64,000 nucleotides of DNA, taken from Tieghemiomyces parasiticus (taxonomy: Eukaryota; Kickxellomycota; Dimargaritomycetes; Dimargaritales; Dimargaritaceae). This document shows, piece after piece, positions 12,901-22,219 of the stretch; within the stretch, counting starts at the first letter, position 1; every line of letters starts with the position of its first letter. The stretch is taken from assembly GCA_027575765.1 (NCBI GenBank), contig JANBPT010000007.1:1-64000 (forward strand), given 5' to 3'. A program made the translations under genes and the position numbers. The notes below the pieces were generated by a model, which was given only the letters and a program-made list of their open reading frames with translations, searched no databases and was not told the DNA's origin.

Positions 12901-15886
12901 TGTGGGCGTACGAATTGGGGTAGGTCTGCGAATAGAGAAAGAGCAGGCGACCCGTACCTGAAGACGGTAGCAGGGCCGAATTTCCCCCGGCAGAACCGCT
13001 GGTGATGGCGTGCTGGCTGGCTAAAGCCGAGAGTTCCTTACCGTGACACAGTAGGCACTTGACGGGGCTGGCCGTACCCCCTGAACCCCCCGACGTGGTC
13101 GCCACTCCGGTAGCCGCTGTAGAGTTGGTGGAGTTGAGGGGTGGGGAGGCCAGCAGGGCAGCAATAGAGGGCCGGCGCGTGGCTGCCGAGGGGACGTGCA
13201 AAGCCGGGGGCATGGGCTGGGGTGGATTAATGACAGGTAAGCTAGGCGATTGATGCGGACGGGACGCTAGCACCGGGGGCGACCCTGGGGTTTGGACTGG
13301 GGCCCGCGGGAATGAAGACGCGGTGGTCACGGTGACTACCAGGGTTGTGGAGACGGTGGTGGTCATCGTAGGGGCTGGACTAGGTTCCGCACTGAAAAGG
13401 GTGAGGAGCATCTCCGCCGCGTCGACCACAGAAGGGGCCGATGAACCGGTGGCCGCGGACGAGGCAGCAGGAACCGGGGCTCGGGCGGACAGCGGCGGCT
13501 CCATGAATTGTCGCCCCGATGCCGTAGTGGGAGGGTGTAGACTGGCCGATCGTGGGGTGGCGATGGGTAAGGCAGCCGAGGCGCGCCGGGCCACTGCGTT
13601 GGTGTCGGCGGCGGCCAACAATAAATCACCAAGACCGGTGTGAGCGGCCGAATCGCCGTGCACTGTATGCGATCGGCGAATGTCAGCGGGCGGGTCCGGT
13701 TGGTAGCCCAGATCGAGAATAGGGTGTACATCCAGTTCGAGATCCTCTGGGTCGGTGGGGCGTATCAGCGGATCGGGCCCTGCGCTCGCCTCGACGGTTG
13801 ACTGCCACTTGGCCAACCGGTCCGCGGCAGCCTGTTTACCGCTGCCACTGGGCCGTCCACGTCCGCCACTCCGTTCGCGAGTTTCGATACGCAGGCTGGC
13901 CCGAACGCCACCAAGGCTTGCCACCCAGACTCGTTCACGCTCGAAAGCCACGGGCAGGGTCCAAAACAGGGATTCCTCCTGCTCAGACCGGCACACGGGG
14001 CAAAAGTACTGCGAGGCCTCGTCCTCCACTAAGGATTGGTAGCGCGTCGGAGTGAGATGGGCGTCGCAGCCGGCGTGTACCCAGTACCCGCACCCGTCGC
14101 AGGCAATCATGGGTGTTTCGTAATCGTCGTCACGGTACAGATTTTGGCACAGTGGGCACAGGTTACCTGTGTCAAGTAGCCGACCGCAGGGTCCGCACAG
14201 CGTGTAGTCGTAGGTCCAGGCCGCCTCCAGGTCGGCTGTGTCGCCCAAGTCACCGCCGGCTGACTGAGAACCGCAGGCCTGACACCGCACGCAGTCCCAG
14301 CAGACCCACCGGCGACACTGGCGGACCGCCTCCCGCGTCGACGGGTCGAGGCAGGGCACATGACATAGCCGCGGGCACTGGTCACATTGCAAGAGCTGGC
14401 CGGCTGGCTCTCGCTGGTCACATCTCTCACAGGTGGCGCAGTGGGCGCAGGGCCGCATGCCGGCTTCATGGGTCCGACGGGCCGCCGTCGCAGGTGGCGC
14501 GGACAGGGCCGGGGGCACGAGCGATCCGGCTGCGACGACGTCTCCCACCCGGGCCGGGTCGTAGCCGGCACAGGCCAGGTGATAGTCTTCTTCACAGTAC
14601 CGGCAGTTGACTACGTTGCGGTCCGGCCGGGCCCGAGCAGCGGTGAGCCCAGTCCCGGTGGTAGTGGTGGTTGTAAGGGAATGACCGCAGGCACCGCAGG
14701 GACGGGGGTCAGTGCTCCGCGTAGAAGGCGGGACGGTCAGGGCCACGCATCGGAAATGAGCCGCCGGAGGGAGAGGAGAGGGTGCGGAGCTCGGATCCGT
14801 TAGACCAGCTCGGAATCGGGCGATGGTCTGGCGACGGGCCACGGGGAAGGCCCAGGGTATGCCACGGGTGATTCGCCGCTGTTCCAGCCAGTGGCGGATG
14901 CGCTGGGTAAGTTTCCGTTGGCGCTTAGTGCGGAGTCGGTGCTGGTGGGCACGACGGGCGGCCTCACTCCCTTCAGGCGGTGGTACCCCAGTTTCTTCCG
15001 TGGAAGGATCGGGTAGGGTATCCGTCGGATCAGCAAGGAGTTCGAACGGTTTGGGTTGCCGTACATATTTGCGCTTGGGCGGAGGCGTCAACGATGCCGG
15101 AGTGGTAGGTTTATCGGGAAGCTTTTCATGAGGACTGGGGCCCGAAACGATTCCGTTGAACGTCTTGCGATTGCGCTGCCGGGGTCGGTCACCGCCAGGT
15201 TCACCCTTGCGTAACTTGCGCTTGCGGGAGTCGCCCAAAAAGTGTCGCAAGGGTAGGTTGACCAGAGCAGCGTCCCCGCTGGTGGCCGCCAGATACTTCT
15301 GCCGCAGGGCGTCCAGAGGCACCTCGAGCCGTTGCATTTGGCCATCGAAAGTCTCGCAAGGTACCCAGACCTTTACTGAGGACCAACCGTTGACGGCCAC
15401 ACGGCCATGGCGACCCATTTTGCACACGGCAGTGGCCCAGGCGCTGGGGGTCTCGTACTCAGCCTGCATCTGCAGAGACAAGGGCTCATTGGGGTTGGGA
15501 CGCAGTGTTCCCTCGGGGGTGACCAGAGCGGTATGACTTCGGAAATTTACCACGGAGGCCGGGCGCAGTAGACCGAAGTGGACCAGGTTAAGTAAGCAGA
15601 CACGATTGGTGTGGTTACCGCCCACCCCCTGATGGTACTTGGTGGGCCCCCCGGAATCGCCGCCGCCGGCGGACTTGGCAGCCTTGCCGGAGCTGCCGGC
15701 TCTCTTGACTGGGGTTTGAGGGGTCGCCGGCGGGGGCGGGGATCGATACGTAGGGTCAGCTGACGAGTCAGTAACTGGTCGCGGATGAGTGAGGGTAAAC
15801 TTGGGCGGCCGATCGTCAGTCGGTGGGGTACCGTCCTGCTTTTTAGGAGTGCCGCTGAGGGCCTGGCCTTCTATTAGTACGTCCAT
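9950..15886 (-). CDS. Trithorax/MLL-like chromatin protein: RAMA-PHD3-ePHD-FYRN-FYRC-divergent SET
   Basis: This single exon encodes 1978 residues. A RAMA-like domain at about 95-175 shows LVHFGLLRP, TPEGTL, YETPSAWATAV and VNGWSSVKVW. Three Cys/His-rich PHD-type fingers lie at about 397-490, 480-535 and 575-635 (the third contains CDGCGYWVHAGC). An extended PHD with its typical second half (CNLCARLGATVKC, YHISC, HHLRCLLCH) lies at 943-1082. FYRN is at 1190-1252 (YRIGALVVRQLG to RIRCEV), and an FYRC-like segment at about 1280-1370 includes FVGLANRELTDAL. A SET domain at about 1800-1978 ends the protein. This order is that of animal MLL/trithorax H3K4 methyltransferases without the bromodomain. 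The SET is unusual: an insertion of about 70 residues, NHSC replaced by QHSA, HGRG replaced by NLG, and a stop directly after LTLCYD with no post-SET cysteines. Likely nuclear, acting on or reading chromatin. Methyltransferase activity is doubtful. Confidence 0.95.
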   Translation of the reverse strand: MDVLIEGQALSGTPKKQDGTPPTDDRPPKFTLTHPRPVTDSSADPTYRSPPPPATPQTPVKRAGSSGKAAKSAGGGDSGGPTKYHQGVGGNHTNRVCLLNLVHFGLLRPASVVNFRSHTALVTPEGTLRPNPNEPLSLQMQAEYETPSAWATAVCKMGRHGRVAVNGWSSVKVWVPCETFDGQMQRLEVPLDALRQKYLAATSGDAALVNLPLRHFLGDSRKRKLRKGEPGGDRPRQRNRKTFNGIVSGPSPHEKLPDKPTTPASLTPPPKRKYVRQPKPFELLADPTDTLPDPSTEETGVPPPEGSEAARRAHQHRLRTKRQRKLTQRIRHWLEQRRITRGIPWAFPVARRQTIARFRAGLTDPSSAPSPLPPAAHFRCVALTVPPSTRSTDPRPCGACGHSLTTTTTTGTGLTAARARPDRNVVNCRYCEEDYHLACAGYDPARVGDVVAAGSLVPPALSAPPATAARRTHEAGMRPCAHCATCERCDQREPAGQLLQCDQCPRLCHVPCLDPSTREAVRQCRRWVCWDCVRCQACGSQSAGGDLGDTADLEAAWTYDYTLCGPCGRLLDTGNLCPLCQNLYRDDDYETPMIACDGCGYWVHAGCDAHLTPTRYQSLVEDEASQYFCPVCRSEQEESLFWTLPVAFERERVWVASLGGVRASLRIETRERSGGRGRPSGSGKQAAADRLAKWQSTVEASAGPDPLIRPTDPEDLELDVHPILDLGYQPDPPADIRRSHTVHGDSAAHTGLGDLLLAAADTNAVARRASAALPIATPRSASLHPPTTASGRQFMEPPLSARAPVPAASSAATGSSAPSVVDAAEMLLTLFSAEPSPAPTMTTTVSTTLVVTVTTASSFPRAPVQTPGSPPVLASRPHQSPSLPVINPPQPMPPALHVPSAATRRPSIAALLASPPLNSTNSTAATGVATTSGGSGGTASPVKCLLCHGKELSALASQHAITSGSAGGNSALLPSSGTGRLLFLYSQTYPNSYAHIDCLLWLSDIHINDRYEVDGIEAALVRAQQSYCNLCARLGATVKCAVGPYCPTSYHISCLFSKPYRMCAPERRPALYHHLRCLLCHVHAPAHHVMFSSEDAARPTAGSLDHRALVVAPHDRAPGVVEPGAGTDSRSLNGFHLDPQRHVTTRSPLTAGASSSALSPIRESSGRPTTALPILTRATATAPQPTIVAYRIGALVVRQLGTLAASGSPPTTAAVVSFDFPDFLVPLGFACERSFGSYINPAKRTRIRCEVVSLPVDQITLNFTSDVNPEAASCLAGLPFTSLTFGAIWQFHVEDDASANGTITARTLQGALRTLLSRYAHGPPARALASQGDRYIYLREPLRFVGLANRELTDALARTVSGYGALRERFAPETRATDVLVQMIEAQPRTQLPANPPCHPRPRPDGTFSAARTDLIYRRRTVPLARATTTVNAFDPNAMVLTGNPIAKKKIKLEPGTSGTMQLCHDAELAALAQFRADHRPRYFLAPSECYQRLLEALDYRRSDDPDATRALLARRAFARTLHDFDRIVPPTHRLPPALFQTHYPINRAHIPLAHSGSGTGMGSALNSGSGNIDSPSGVANTNSGPGVSGTSGGVPGTVAHSRQRSTNNLPAVPRSLFPSSESSSPELSPIRRSSSPGIQRHGQSAGPYRGDTIADDSDLDDLECGEVEFEGPGLDWATLSVFGTFGYRPNHHGILPLSNHDPVGVGPVIQRMAHPTSAVGAFFRVVGVVGSTADLAATLIPSSQGPAHNHVASGAAAADDQFVAQALRQPGAADLTETNRKFWEADVLGASSFPAAPPTIANLGLFSAQGFAQHDIVMEFVGETVGAYEAARRQGWMLSVARSTIGSVPTDGWGHAGLVGVGAASHGAFGGGGGSGPGRSRNTQQATSNAHQSSSLAAGSFPAQRYPHCIMIRAGRDAFVDASRSCAPNMFIQHSAKPNLYPRTIWADGDEADSRVHVVLCAARAIEADEELTLCYD

Positions 15887-17982
15887 GACACGGACGTAGT
15901 GTGACTGAGTCGGTTATATACAAGTGGCGGAGAAGAATAGAGCACCAGACGGCTGTATGAAAAAGGAAAGGGTGTCAAAATAAAATACTAGGATGCTAAG
16001 TTAGTGGACAGAAGCGAAACGGTTCCCAAGTGCCACGCAGGCATGGATACATCAGGACGGCAGTGTGGTAGAAGGGCGTCACGCTTAAGGTCAGATGTCC
16101 GGCTCCCCACTTCCTTGGCCAAGCCCATGGGCGCCATGGACTCGGTCAGACAGGTGTAACAATGAGAGAATTCAACATGAGCTTCAGGCGGGGCGACGGG
16201 GACACCAGACAGGAAAATAAAAACATTTGGCATGCGTGGCTGTTGAACATGCCGTCGGTCGCCAGACATATCGGTTGGCGATGACCTGTCAATACTACTT
16301 ACTTTGAAGGTACTGCTGGAGAGTGTACGTTAGGCAGCGAGGCAGTTAGGATTCTCACTGCAGCAATGGGCGGATGGTATATGGCGCGGCCGGTGTGAAC
16401 TGCGGCAGCTGCAACAGGGATGGTGATGACGAGTGGCAAGAGGGAGGGAAATTAAGATTGAACTACGGAGCACAACCCTAGGGGCGCAGGGCGCGATTTC
16501 AGTCACGGCTGGCACGGCTGGCGAACCAATGCGCAGATTTTGGGCAATGAGAAAGTAACGGAGTAGGAAGGTTAATATGGGCGACTTCGATTGGAGGAAA
16601 CGTTGTGTCGGTAAGGCGGGCCCTGGACGCATGCGGAACCACAAGGCAATGAAGGAAAGGGCGAAATGAAACGGTGCGGAAAGGAATGCATTTAAGTCGC
16701 CGTACAATGAGCGAGACAGATGGGAGAAGGTAACACAAGTCAGTGGAACGGGCCGATGCATGAGGGGAGGGGATTGGACCATGTCAGCGCATGTGGGTGG
16801 GCGTGGGCAGGGTAAGGGTCAGTCAGGGCTGGTATGGAAAGCGCTAGGCCGGGCCTCGCGGGTGTGCCAACAGTTGGCGGATTATCAGTTGTTGGCCACG
16901 GTCAGCTCACCCTGGGCTTCGCTGCCGCAATTTACAGGGTGCTGGGGCAAAGTGGGCAAGGTCGCGCTGGGTGTTTGGGTCGTATACGGTGGGAGAAGCA
17001 TAGTCATCAACGTCAGGACCCGAGTCGCGCGGGGCAGCGGAGGTAAAAAAAAAAAGGTGAGGGGTGAGCCTGGCCAGACGCGTACCTGCCCCACTTCACG
17101 CATGGTAAGGCCTATCCTGCCCATTAATAATGAAGGATAGAATACGGATGGGCAATGATTCGACGAACTGGAGACGCCTTTAGGGGCCCACTGGTCGAGC
17201 ATGCCAATGGACTCTAGAAGCTGGTGGTTCGGAGCGTGATTGGCGCCTGCTTCCCCCGCATTTGGCCTGGCTGGGGGACAACGTGACCCGGTTGCGAGCT
17301 GACAGCTAGAGCTACGGGTCCACACCGGGCGCGTCGCACCAGCTCCTACTGCGTTTGGCTCCAGTCGGCTAACCCTCTTTCCGTTCCACCTATTCAGTTC
17401 TTGGCCATGTAGACGCAACTTGTAGGCGACAAACATGTTCCACCGACTAATCCCATTCACGAGATGGGTCAGTAAGTCGCTATCCATTAGGCTTAATGGT
17501 CTGCCCTACTCAGTCGTTCACAATAGCAGCCTCTGCCAAAGGCAGGAACCCGCACCATGCCGCAGGACCAACGCGTTGGCTCCCTCCCCCATTGTCCTCC
17601 GTTTTCATCACAAATACCCCTGACGGATATTCCATACACTCTGGCTTCAATCACCACTCATGGGGAGATATTTTAAACCACCCATTTCATTTCGCTAAAG
17701 TCAGTTGTGGGAGGGGCGCTTCTGCGATCCTCTCTAAGGGCTTGCAGTTTGTGCGCCCATAGGCACTGTGTTGGCTCGGTAGCCCCACCTCCCCGCCCCC
17801 ACATCAGGGCGGACTGACCTAATTAATTATTCCAAGTACGATATGGATTTAAGTTAGGGATTATGAAAAAACAATGATTGATGTACATTAGTGCGTACCG
17901 CACGGAAGAGGGAGCGGGCTGCCGTTGCCCGGCGGGAATATCACCTGGTTAGGTGACAATATGGACGAGACGATAGGCTGGT
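15887..17982. other. Intergenic region with uncertain ORFs
   Basis: A TATATAAC element on the minus strand at about 15914-15921 lies only 30 bp before the SET-gene ATG. Open frames at 15988-16269 and 16330-16782 (both -) look like leader or random sequence. The 200-codon frame at 16885-17487 is listed separately at low confidence. The remainder shows no recognisable gene. Confidence 0.4.
16885..17487 (-). CDS. Doubtful hypothetical ORF
   Basis: This is an ATG-initiated 200-codon open frame. The N-terminal 40 residues (SRWNMFVAYKLRLHGQELN) vaguely resemble the first helix of an HMG-type box, but no complete domain follows. The frame later crosses an 11-T tract. The region just after that tract also has a plausible coding look in a second frame. 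It may be an exon of a gene with introns, or chance. No function is proposed. Confidence 0.22.
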   Translation of the reverse strand: MDSDLLTHLVNGISRWNMFVAYKLRLHGQELNRWNGKRVSRLEPNAVGAGATRPVWTRSSSCQLATGSRCPPARPNAGEAGANHAPNHQLLESIGMLDQWAPKGVSSSSNHCPSVFYPSLLMGRIGLTMREVGQVRVWPGSPLTFFFLPPLPRATRVLTLMTMLLPPYTTQTPSATLPTLPQHPVNCGSEAQGELTVANN

Positions 17983-18549
17983 CTAGATCATGAAGCTCAT
18001 CCCGCAGCCACAGGACTCCTTAACGTTGGGGTTCGTAAAAACAAACTGCGAGGCCAGGGGGTCTTCGACGTAGTCCATCTCGGAGCCCAGTATCGTCAGC
18101 AGGGCCTTGGAATCGATTAACACCGTGACGCCTGCCGTAAAGAGAAAGAGAACGGGTATGTGTCGTATGGAGGCACCACAAATCGTTAGTTAAACCGCGA
18201 TCCACCTTGGCGACGAAGAACCGGTCGGCCGTTACAGGTAAAATGGAGAAAGACGGTGACCTAATAAACACCAACATGTCCCTCGGGAATACTTACCGTC
18301 CTGGTTGACGACCTCATCAAATTTGAGCTTCTTGTCAGTGTAATCCAGAGCATACTGAAGACCCGAGCAGCCCTTGGTCTTGACTCCGATTTTGAGGAAC
18401 TTGCTCTTTTCTTCGGGGAGCGTGGGAGGGGGCACAAGTTGTTGGACACGCCGCACAGCGGCCGGGGTGAGGCTTATGGCGGCCTTGCGTAGCCGGAGCG
18501 ACGGCTTGGCACCGAGAGCTCCCTTGCGGACAGTAGCGGGAATAGACAT
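17983..18549 (-). CDS. ISA1: Iron-sulfur assembly A-type protein ISCA1/Isa1
   Basis: This two-exon gene encodes 133 residues: exon 1 is 18549-18297, a 165-nt intron spans 18296-18132 (GTAAGT...CAG), and exon 2 is 18131-17983. The protein is a mitochondrial A-type carrier needed to mature [4Fe-4S] proteins. The three metal-binding cysteines are present: KTKGCSG (Cys61) and CGCG near the C-terminus (KESCGCGMSFMI). The family blocks IDSKALLTILGSEMDYVEDPL and QFVFTNPN match ISCA1 rather than ISCA2. The N-terminal 25 residues are basic and Ser/Ala-rich (RKGALGAKPSLRLRKA), consistent with a mitochondrial presequence. The start at 18549 (MSIPATVRKG) was chosen because the upstream in-frame sequence is C/T-rich leader. 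The intron joins QD to GV exactly where the family is continuous. PNO1 lies divergently about 1.1 kb away. Confidence 0.95.
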
Positions 18550-19624
18550 GGTCGTTGGTAAAAGAAAGAAGAGGTGGTATGGAGTGGCTGTCGGGTGGTA
18601 GCAGTGGTCAGAAGTAGGAACCGGCAAACCAGGCTGTATCGGCAGCTTTGTCTCAAATGCGCGGGTCAAATGGGAGTAACGAATGGCAAAGAAGGGTCTC
18701 GTCAGTTATCAAATGATAAAAAGTTGGAAAGAATACGAACATGCACAAGTAGGCGGCCTGGTATGTGCTAGGCTAAGGACGTACCGAGAAAATGGGGAGA
18801 GTGGCATTGGTACAGGAAGGAGTGGGCTCCGTGATCGGTGGCATCTCTATCTTTTGGGGAGAGGCGGCTACGCAAGGCCTTAGGGCTGCGGACCCGCCAC
18901 CTTCCGAAATCCTAGTCACAAATTCGGAAGAACCCGGTTTGAGCTTTGAAGGTGGGGGCCAGTCAAAACCTAGACCTACTCGAGACAGAAATCTAATCTT
19001 CAAGACAGCGTTATTCGCCAGCTGCCGTCCACAACGCTCTCAAACGATCATTGGGGGGGGGGCTTGTAAGGGGCGGTTGCAATGCGCTAAACCGGGCCAC
19101 TGGCAGCAGTGGTCAGCCGAGGCTGTTTCGTAGATAATGTCTTCGGGAGTTACCGCGCTATTACTATCAGTTCCCAATGTCCGCCTCTACAATGTCGCAT
19201 CTTCAGAAGGTTTTATCACGTGATAATTTATTATGTCCACCAGTGATACAATGGAGGGCAAGTGCTGGTTTCGAAAGGCGGTTACTCCCCTCCCTCAAAA
19301 AAAATAGGGTGGAGATAAGGAGGTAGGCCTACAACGACGAAAAAAAAAGAAAAAAATATTAATGCTGGGCATCGTTCCATCGGCTCGTCGTCGTAGCTCG
19401 GGGGATAGCATAGCAGAGAGCGTACGCGCATTCGGCCTCTGACCAGCGAGATTTCTCCGCCAACACCCTGTCCATCGTTCCAGTAATTGTATCTTTATAC
19501 TTCTCTAATTAGCTGCCGCCCGCCTCTACACTACGTTTCCAACCAGCTACCGCGATCCCGCTACCTGAGTTCCTTTTTTTTTTTCACCTCGTCCTTCCTC
19601 CCACTACCGTAAAATTCCGACACC
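18550..19624. other. Bidirectional promoter region between ISA1 and PNO1
   Basis: This is the spacer between two divergent genes. It contains A-rich tracts near 19338-19360 and a T-run with pyrimidine-rich leader directly before the PNO1 ATG. No gene is supported. Confidence 0.5.
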
Positions 19625-20257
19625 ATGACCATGGAAATTTATTCGGAAACCCCTGGCGCTGAGCAGGCTCCCCGACCCAGTAAGGTCACCCAGCTCGATG
19701 GCCAAGGCCGTGTTCTGGAATACCGCAAGATTATCATCCCCAAACACCGCATGGGCCCGCTCAAGCGCGACTGGCTCAAGGTCTACACACCCATCGTCAC
19801 TCACCTTAAGCTAGACATCCGCGTGAACTTCCGGGAAAAGTTGGTCGAGGTGCGGACCAACCAGGAGACCGAGGACACCGGAGCTATCCAGAAGGCCGCC
19901 GATTTTATCCGGGCCTTCACCCTGGGGTTCGACCTCGACGACGCCGTGGCCCTCATGCGGTTGGACGACCTGTACATTGACTGCTTCGAAATTAAGGATG
20001 TCAAGACCCTCCGGGGGGACCACCTGGCCCGTGCCATTGGCCGCATCGCCGGTCGCGAGGGTAAAGTCAAATTTACCATTGAGAACTGCACCAAGACCCG
20101 GATTGTACTGGCCGACTCTAAGATCAGCATCATGGGCAGCTTTGCCAATATCAAGGTCGCCCGCGACGCCATTGTCAGCCTCATCATGGGCAGTCCACCC
20201 GGCAAGGTATACGCGAACCTGCGCACCATCTCCACGCGGATGAAGGAACGGTTCTGA
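19625..20257 (+). CDS. PNO1: Pno1/Dim2, KH-domain 40S ribosome assembly factor
   Basis: The protein has 210 residues in a single exon with ATG context caccATGACC. Pno1 is an RNA-binding partner of the Nob1 endonuclease and helps form the 3' end of 18S rRNA in the nucleolus and cytoplasm. The family signature is nearly unbroken: HRMGPLKRDWLKVYTPIVTH, AADFIRAFTLGFDLDDAVAL, LRLDDLYI, FEIKDVKTLRGDHLARAIGR, TRIVLADSKI and VSLIMGSPPGKVY, ending RMKERF. The last KH domain covers about residues 120-200. The length is slightly below the 250-270 residues of animal and yeast homologues because the variable N-terminal tail is short. This is one of the surest calls in the window. Confidence 0.98.
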   Translation: MTMEIYSETPGAEQAPRPSKVTQLDGQGRVLEYRKIIIPKHRMGPLKRDWLKVYTPIVTHLKLDIRVNFREKLVEVRTNQETEDTGAIQKAADFIRAFTLGFDLDDAVALMRLDDLYIDCFEIKDVKTLRGDHLARAIGRIAGREGKVKFTIENCTKTRIVLADSKISIMGSFANIKVARDAIVSLIMGSPPGKVYANLRTISTRMKERF

Positions 20258-20949
20258 GGTGCGAACTAGACCTCTGCTCTCGTTTTCCTTTCCGAATTCC
20301 AAACTATCGCAACACCATCTTATTTTTGGACCTTTCATGTCTCATTCTATTACATAAATACCATACAAATGTGCCACTCCACATCGAAGGGGTTACGCTG
20401 TTGATCCAGGCTTATCCCTCGCAGGTCGTGCTGACGTGGGGGATATATTGCCGCCGCTATCAATAGGGCTAATATCAGCGTCTCAGCCACTAACTACTAA
20501 CTAGAGGGTTTTTGTCGTCTTGCCAGCGTCTACCCCATAAAGGTCTAACGGACTTACCAGCGGAACACGGAAACATGGAAGCTTCACCGTTGGCCGGATT
20601 CGCACCTAGAAGTATATCGTTAACACAACGACTATGGTGACCTGCTTGGTAACACTAGACCTCAACGAGGGTCCCCGGAAAAGTTGGCCTACTCCAGACA
20701 AGGTATCCCAACCTCGTTGATCGTCGCAAGGCAAGCGATGGCCTGCTGAGTACATGGCCAAGAGGTCAACGGATTTAGTGAACGTATTCGCCAATTTCCC
20801 ATCCCCTTGCCCAACCAACCCTATGAGCACCTGGCGGCCAAACTCCCTTTGGACCAACCGATTACTACGCCCGTCCGTACCCACGGCCTAGCGCCTATTT
20901 TGAGAGGGGGGATATCATTACCCACTATCGGTGTCTAGCGAGAGTGCCG
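20258..20949. other. Intergenic region (PNO1 3' flank)
   Basis: AT-rich sequence follows the PNO1 stop. Sequence from about 20.6 kb on the minus strand continues downstream of the decayed subtilase. No gene can be supported. Confidence 0.4.
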
Positions 20950-21460
20950 TGAATGGACTTGGTCGGCCAATCTCAGGCTCGGGAGGTAAGGCGTGTCATT
21001 CCTAAGCCAGTGAGCACATGGGTGATACCTCGCCTGGTGAGGGTGGACGTCCAGGGGTATCTGCCATTGCGACCAAGGTTAGTGGGCCAACTTGCCCAAT
21101 TTGGCTATACCGATACCGGGCCAATGGTGGTTACGCCGAGGTGCGATTCCCTGGATTTAGTTGAGTAGGGGCAGTAAGGGTAACCATCAATGGTGGCTAA
21201 CCTATGGCCAAGAGTGTGTAACGCAATCGGGCTTGGGTCTGGGAGAGGAAGAAGGGGGGAGGGAGGGGAACTAATGGGTCCAACGCGGCAATCCCTGGAC
21301 TCCGACCTCGCGCCATTGGCCCGTTGACCTGGTCACCAGGCCTGGGCGGTGGCCTCGTATCCTAACGTGCCATCTTGTGTTATCCTTTGGACCAGCCTTG
21401 GCGCCACTCGGCCTTTCTCCGGGCTGTCTTTCCCAAGGAAGAAGTGCGAAATTAGGCACA
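20950..21460 (-). pseudogene. Decayed subtilisin-like (S8) serine protease
   Basis: Read on the minus strand, broken frames carry S8 protease landmarks in the right order. A catalytic-His-like block GHRPGLVTRSTG with VGVQGLP (His codon 21349-21351) corresponds to GHGTHVAGT...GVAKGA. A segment YCPYSTKSRESHLGVTTIG (about 21120-21180) corresponds to the DACxYSPAREPxxITVGA region. STLTRRGITHVLTG (21006-21047) corresponds to TLSGTSMATPHVAG, with the catalytic Ser region altered. Stops and frame changes interrupt the blocks. The His-to-Ser distance is shorter than in proteinase K, so part is probably lost. The call rests on motif order rather than a full alignment. Confidence 0.45.
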
Positions 21461-22091
21461 TCATGAATCTAAACGGTGGTGCAGTGCGAATTGGTGGCGG
21501 TTACGACCCTTGAAGCCTCAGGAGGGCAATCGATCCTAGGGACGTTCCTTCTACCGCTTCGTTCTTTTTATTGTTACTGGCAACCCTGCTCACCCAAAGG
21601 CATGGTAGGATGCGGAGCTAAATGAAGGCACCTTGGACCACGCGATCCAAGCCAGTCCCGAATAGGATATAATCGCCGGTCGCTGTTGTTGGCCCTGGTG
21701 GCGTTAAAGTCGGCCTTTTTCGGAACTTAGACTCGGTACGGCCAGGCATTAGTCCCGTCGGCGACCTCGGGTCAACCGGCTTCGTACAGATATCTACTAT
21801 AGAGCGACATGCCCCTTCTATTGCCAGATTAGCCAGTAACGAAGAGAGAGAGGAAGAGAGAGAACGTGTACATGTGCCGATTGTGGTCTAGCTGTTCGAC
21901 ATGGGGGCGGAGGTGGATAGACGGGAAACTTCATACAACAAGCGAATCATGAAGGCGTCTGGTTGAAATCCCTTTTTGATCTTGAGCCCTGCTGTTGGTC
22001 GTTGTAAAGTGATACGCGTCACCTTACTCGTCCGTCCTTATGCACCATGTGTTCGGTTTCTTGCTACACAGCCGTGATGTAGGTGGCCTTG
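21461..22091. other. Intergenic region
   Basis: No gene is seen. A short GAGAGAGA-rich purine stretch lies near 21841-21862. The sequence runs into the promoter of the secreted peptide at 22220. Confidence 0.4.
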
Positions 22092-22099
22092 TATAAAAG
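22092..22099 (+). promoter_or_regulatory. TATA box (TATAAAAG)
   Basis: Consensus TATA element 128 bp before the ATG of the secreted peptide at 22220. Confidence 0.55.
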
Positions 22100-22219
22100 T
22101 ACGGAGCACAGGCGTCTCTAGCCGTTATCTTTCACTACCCAACCCTTCTTTGCTGGCCCGTATTCCGTTTTACACCCTTGATCCCTACCTATTGAACCTA
22201 GCCCACCCTTACGATCGCC

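Noticed and set aside
10000..15540. Many plus-strand frames of 60-290 codons opposite the SET-domain gene
   Set aside because: They are antisense shadows of a GC-rich coding exon; none has a domain or independent signal.
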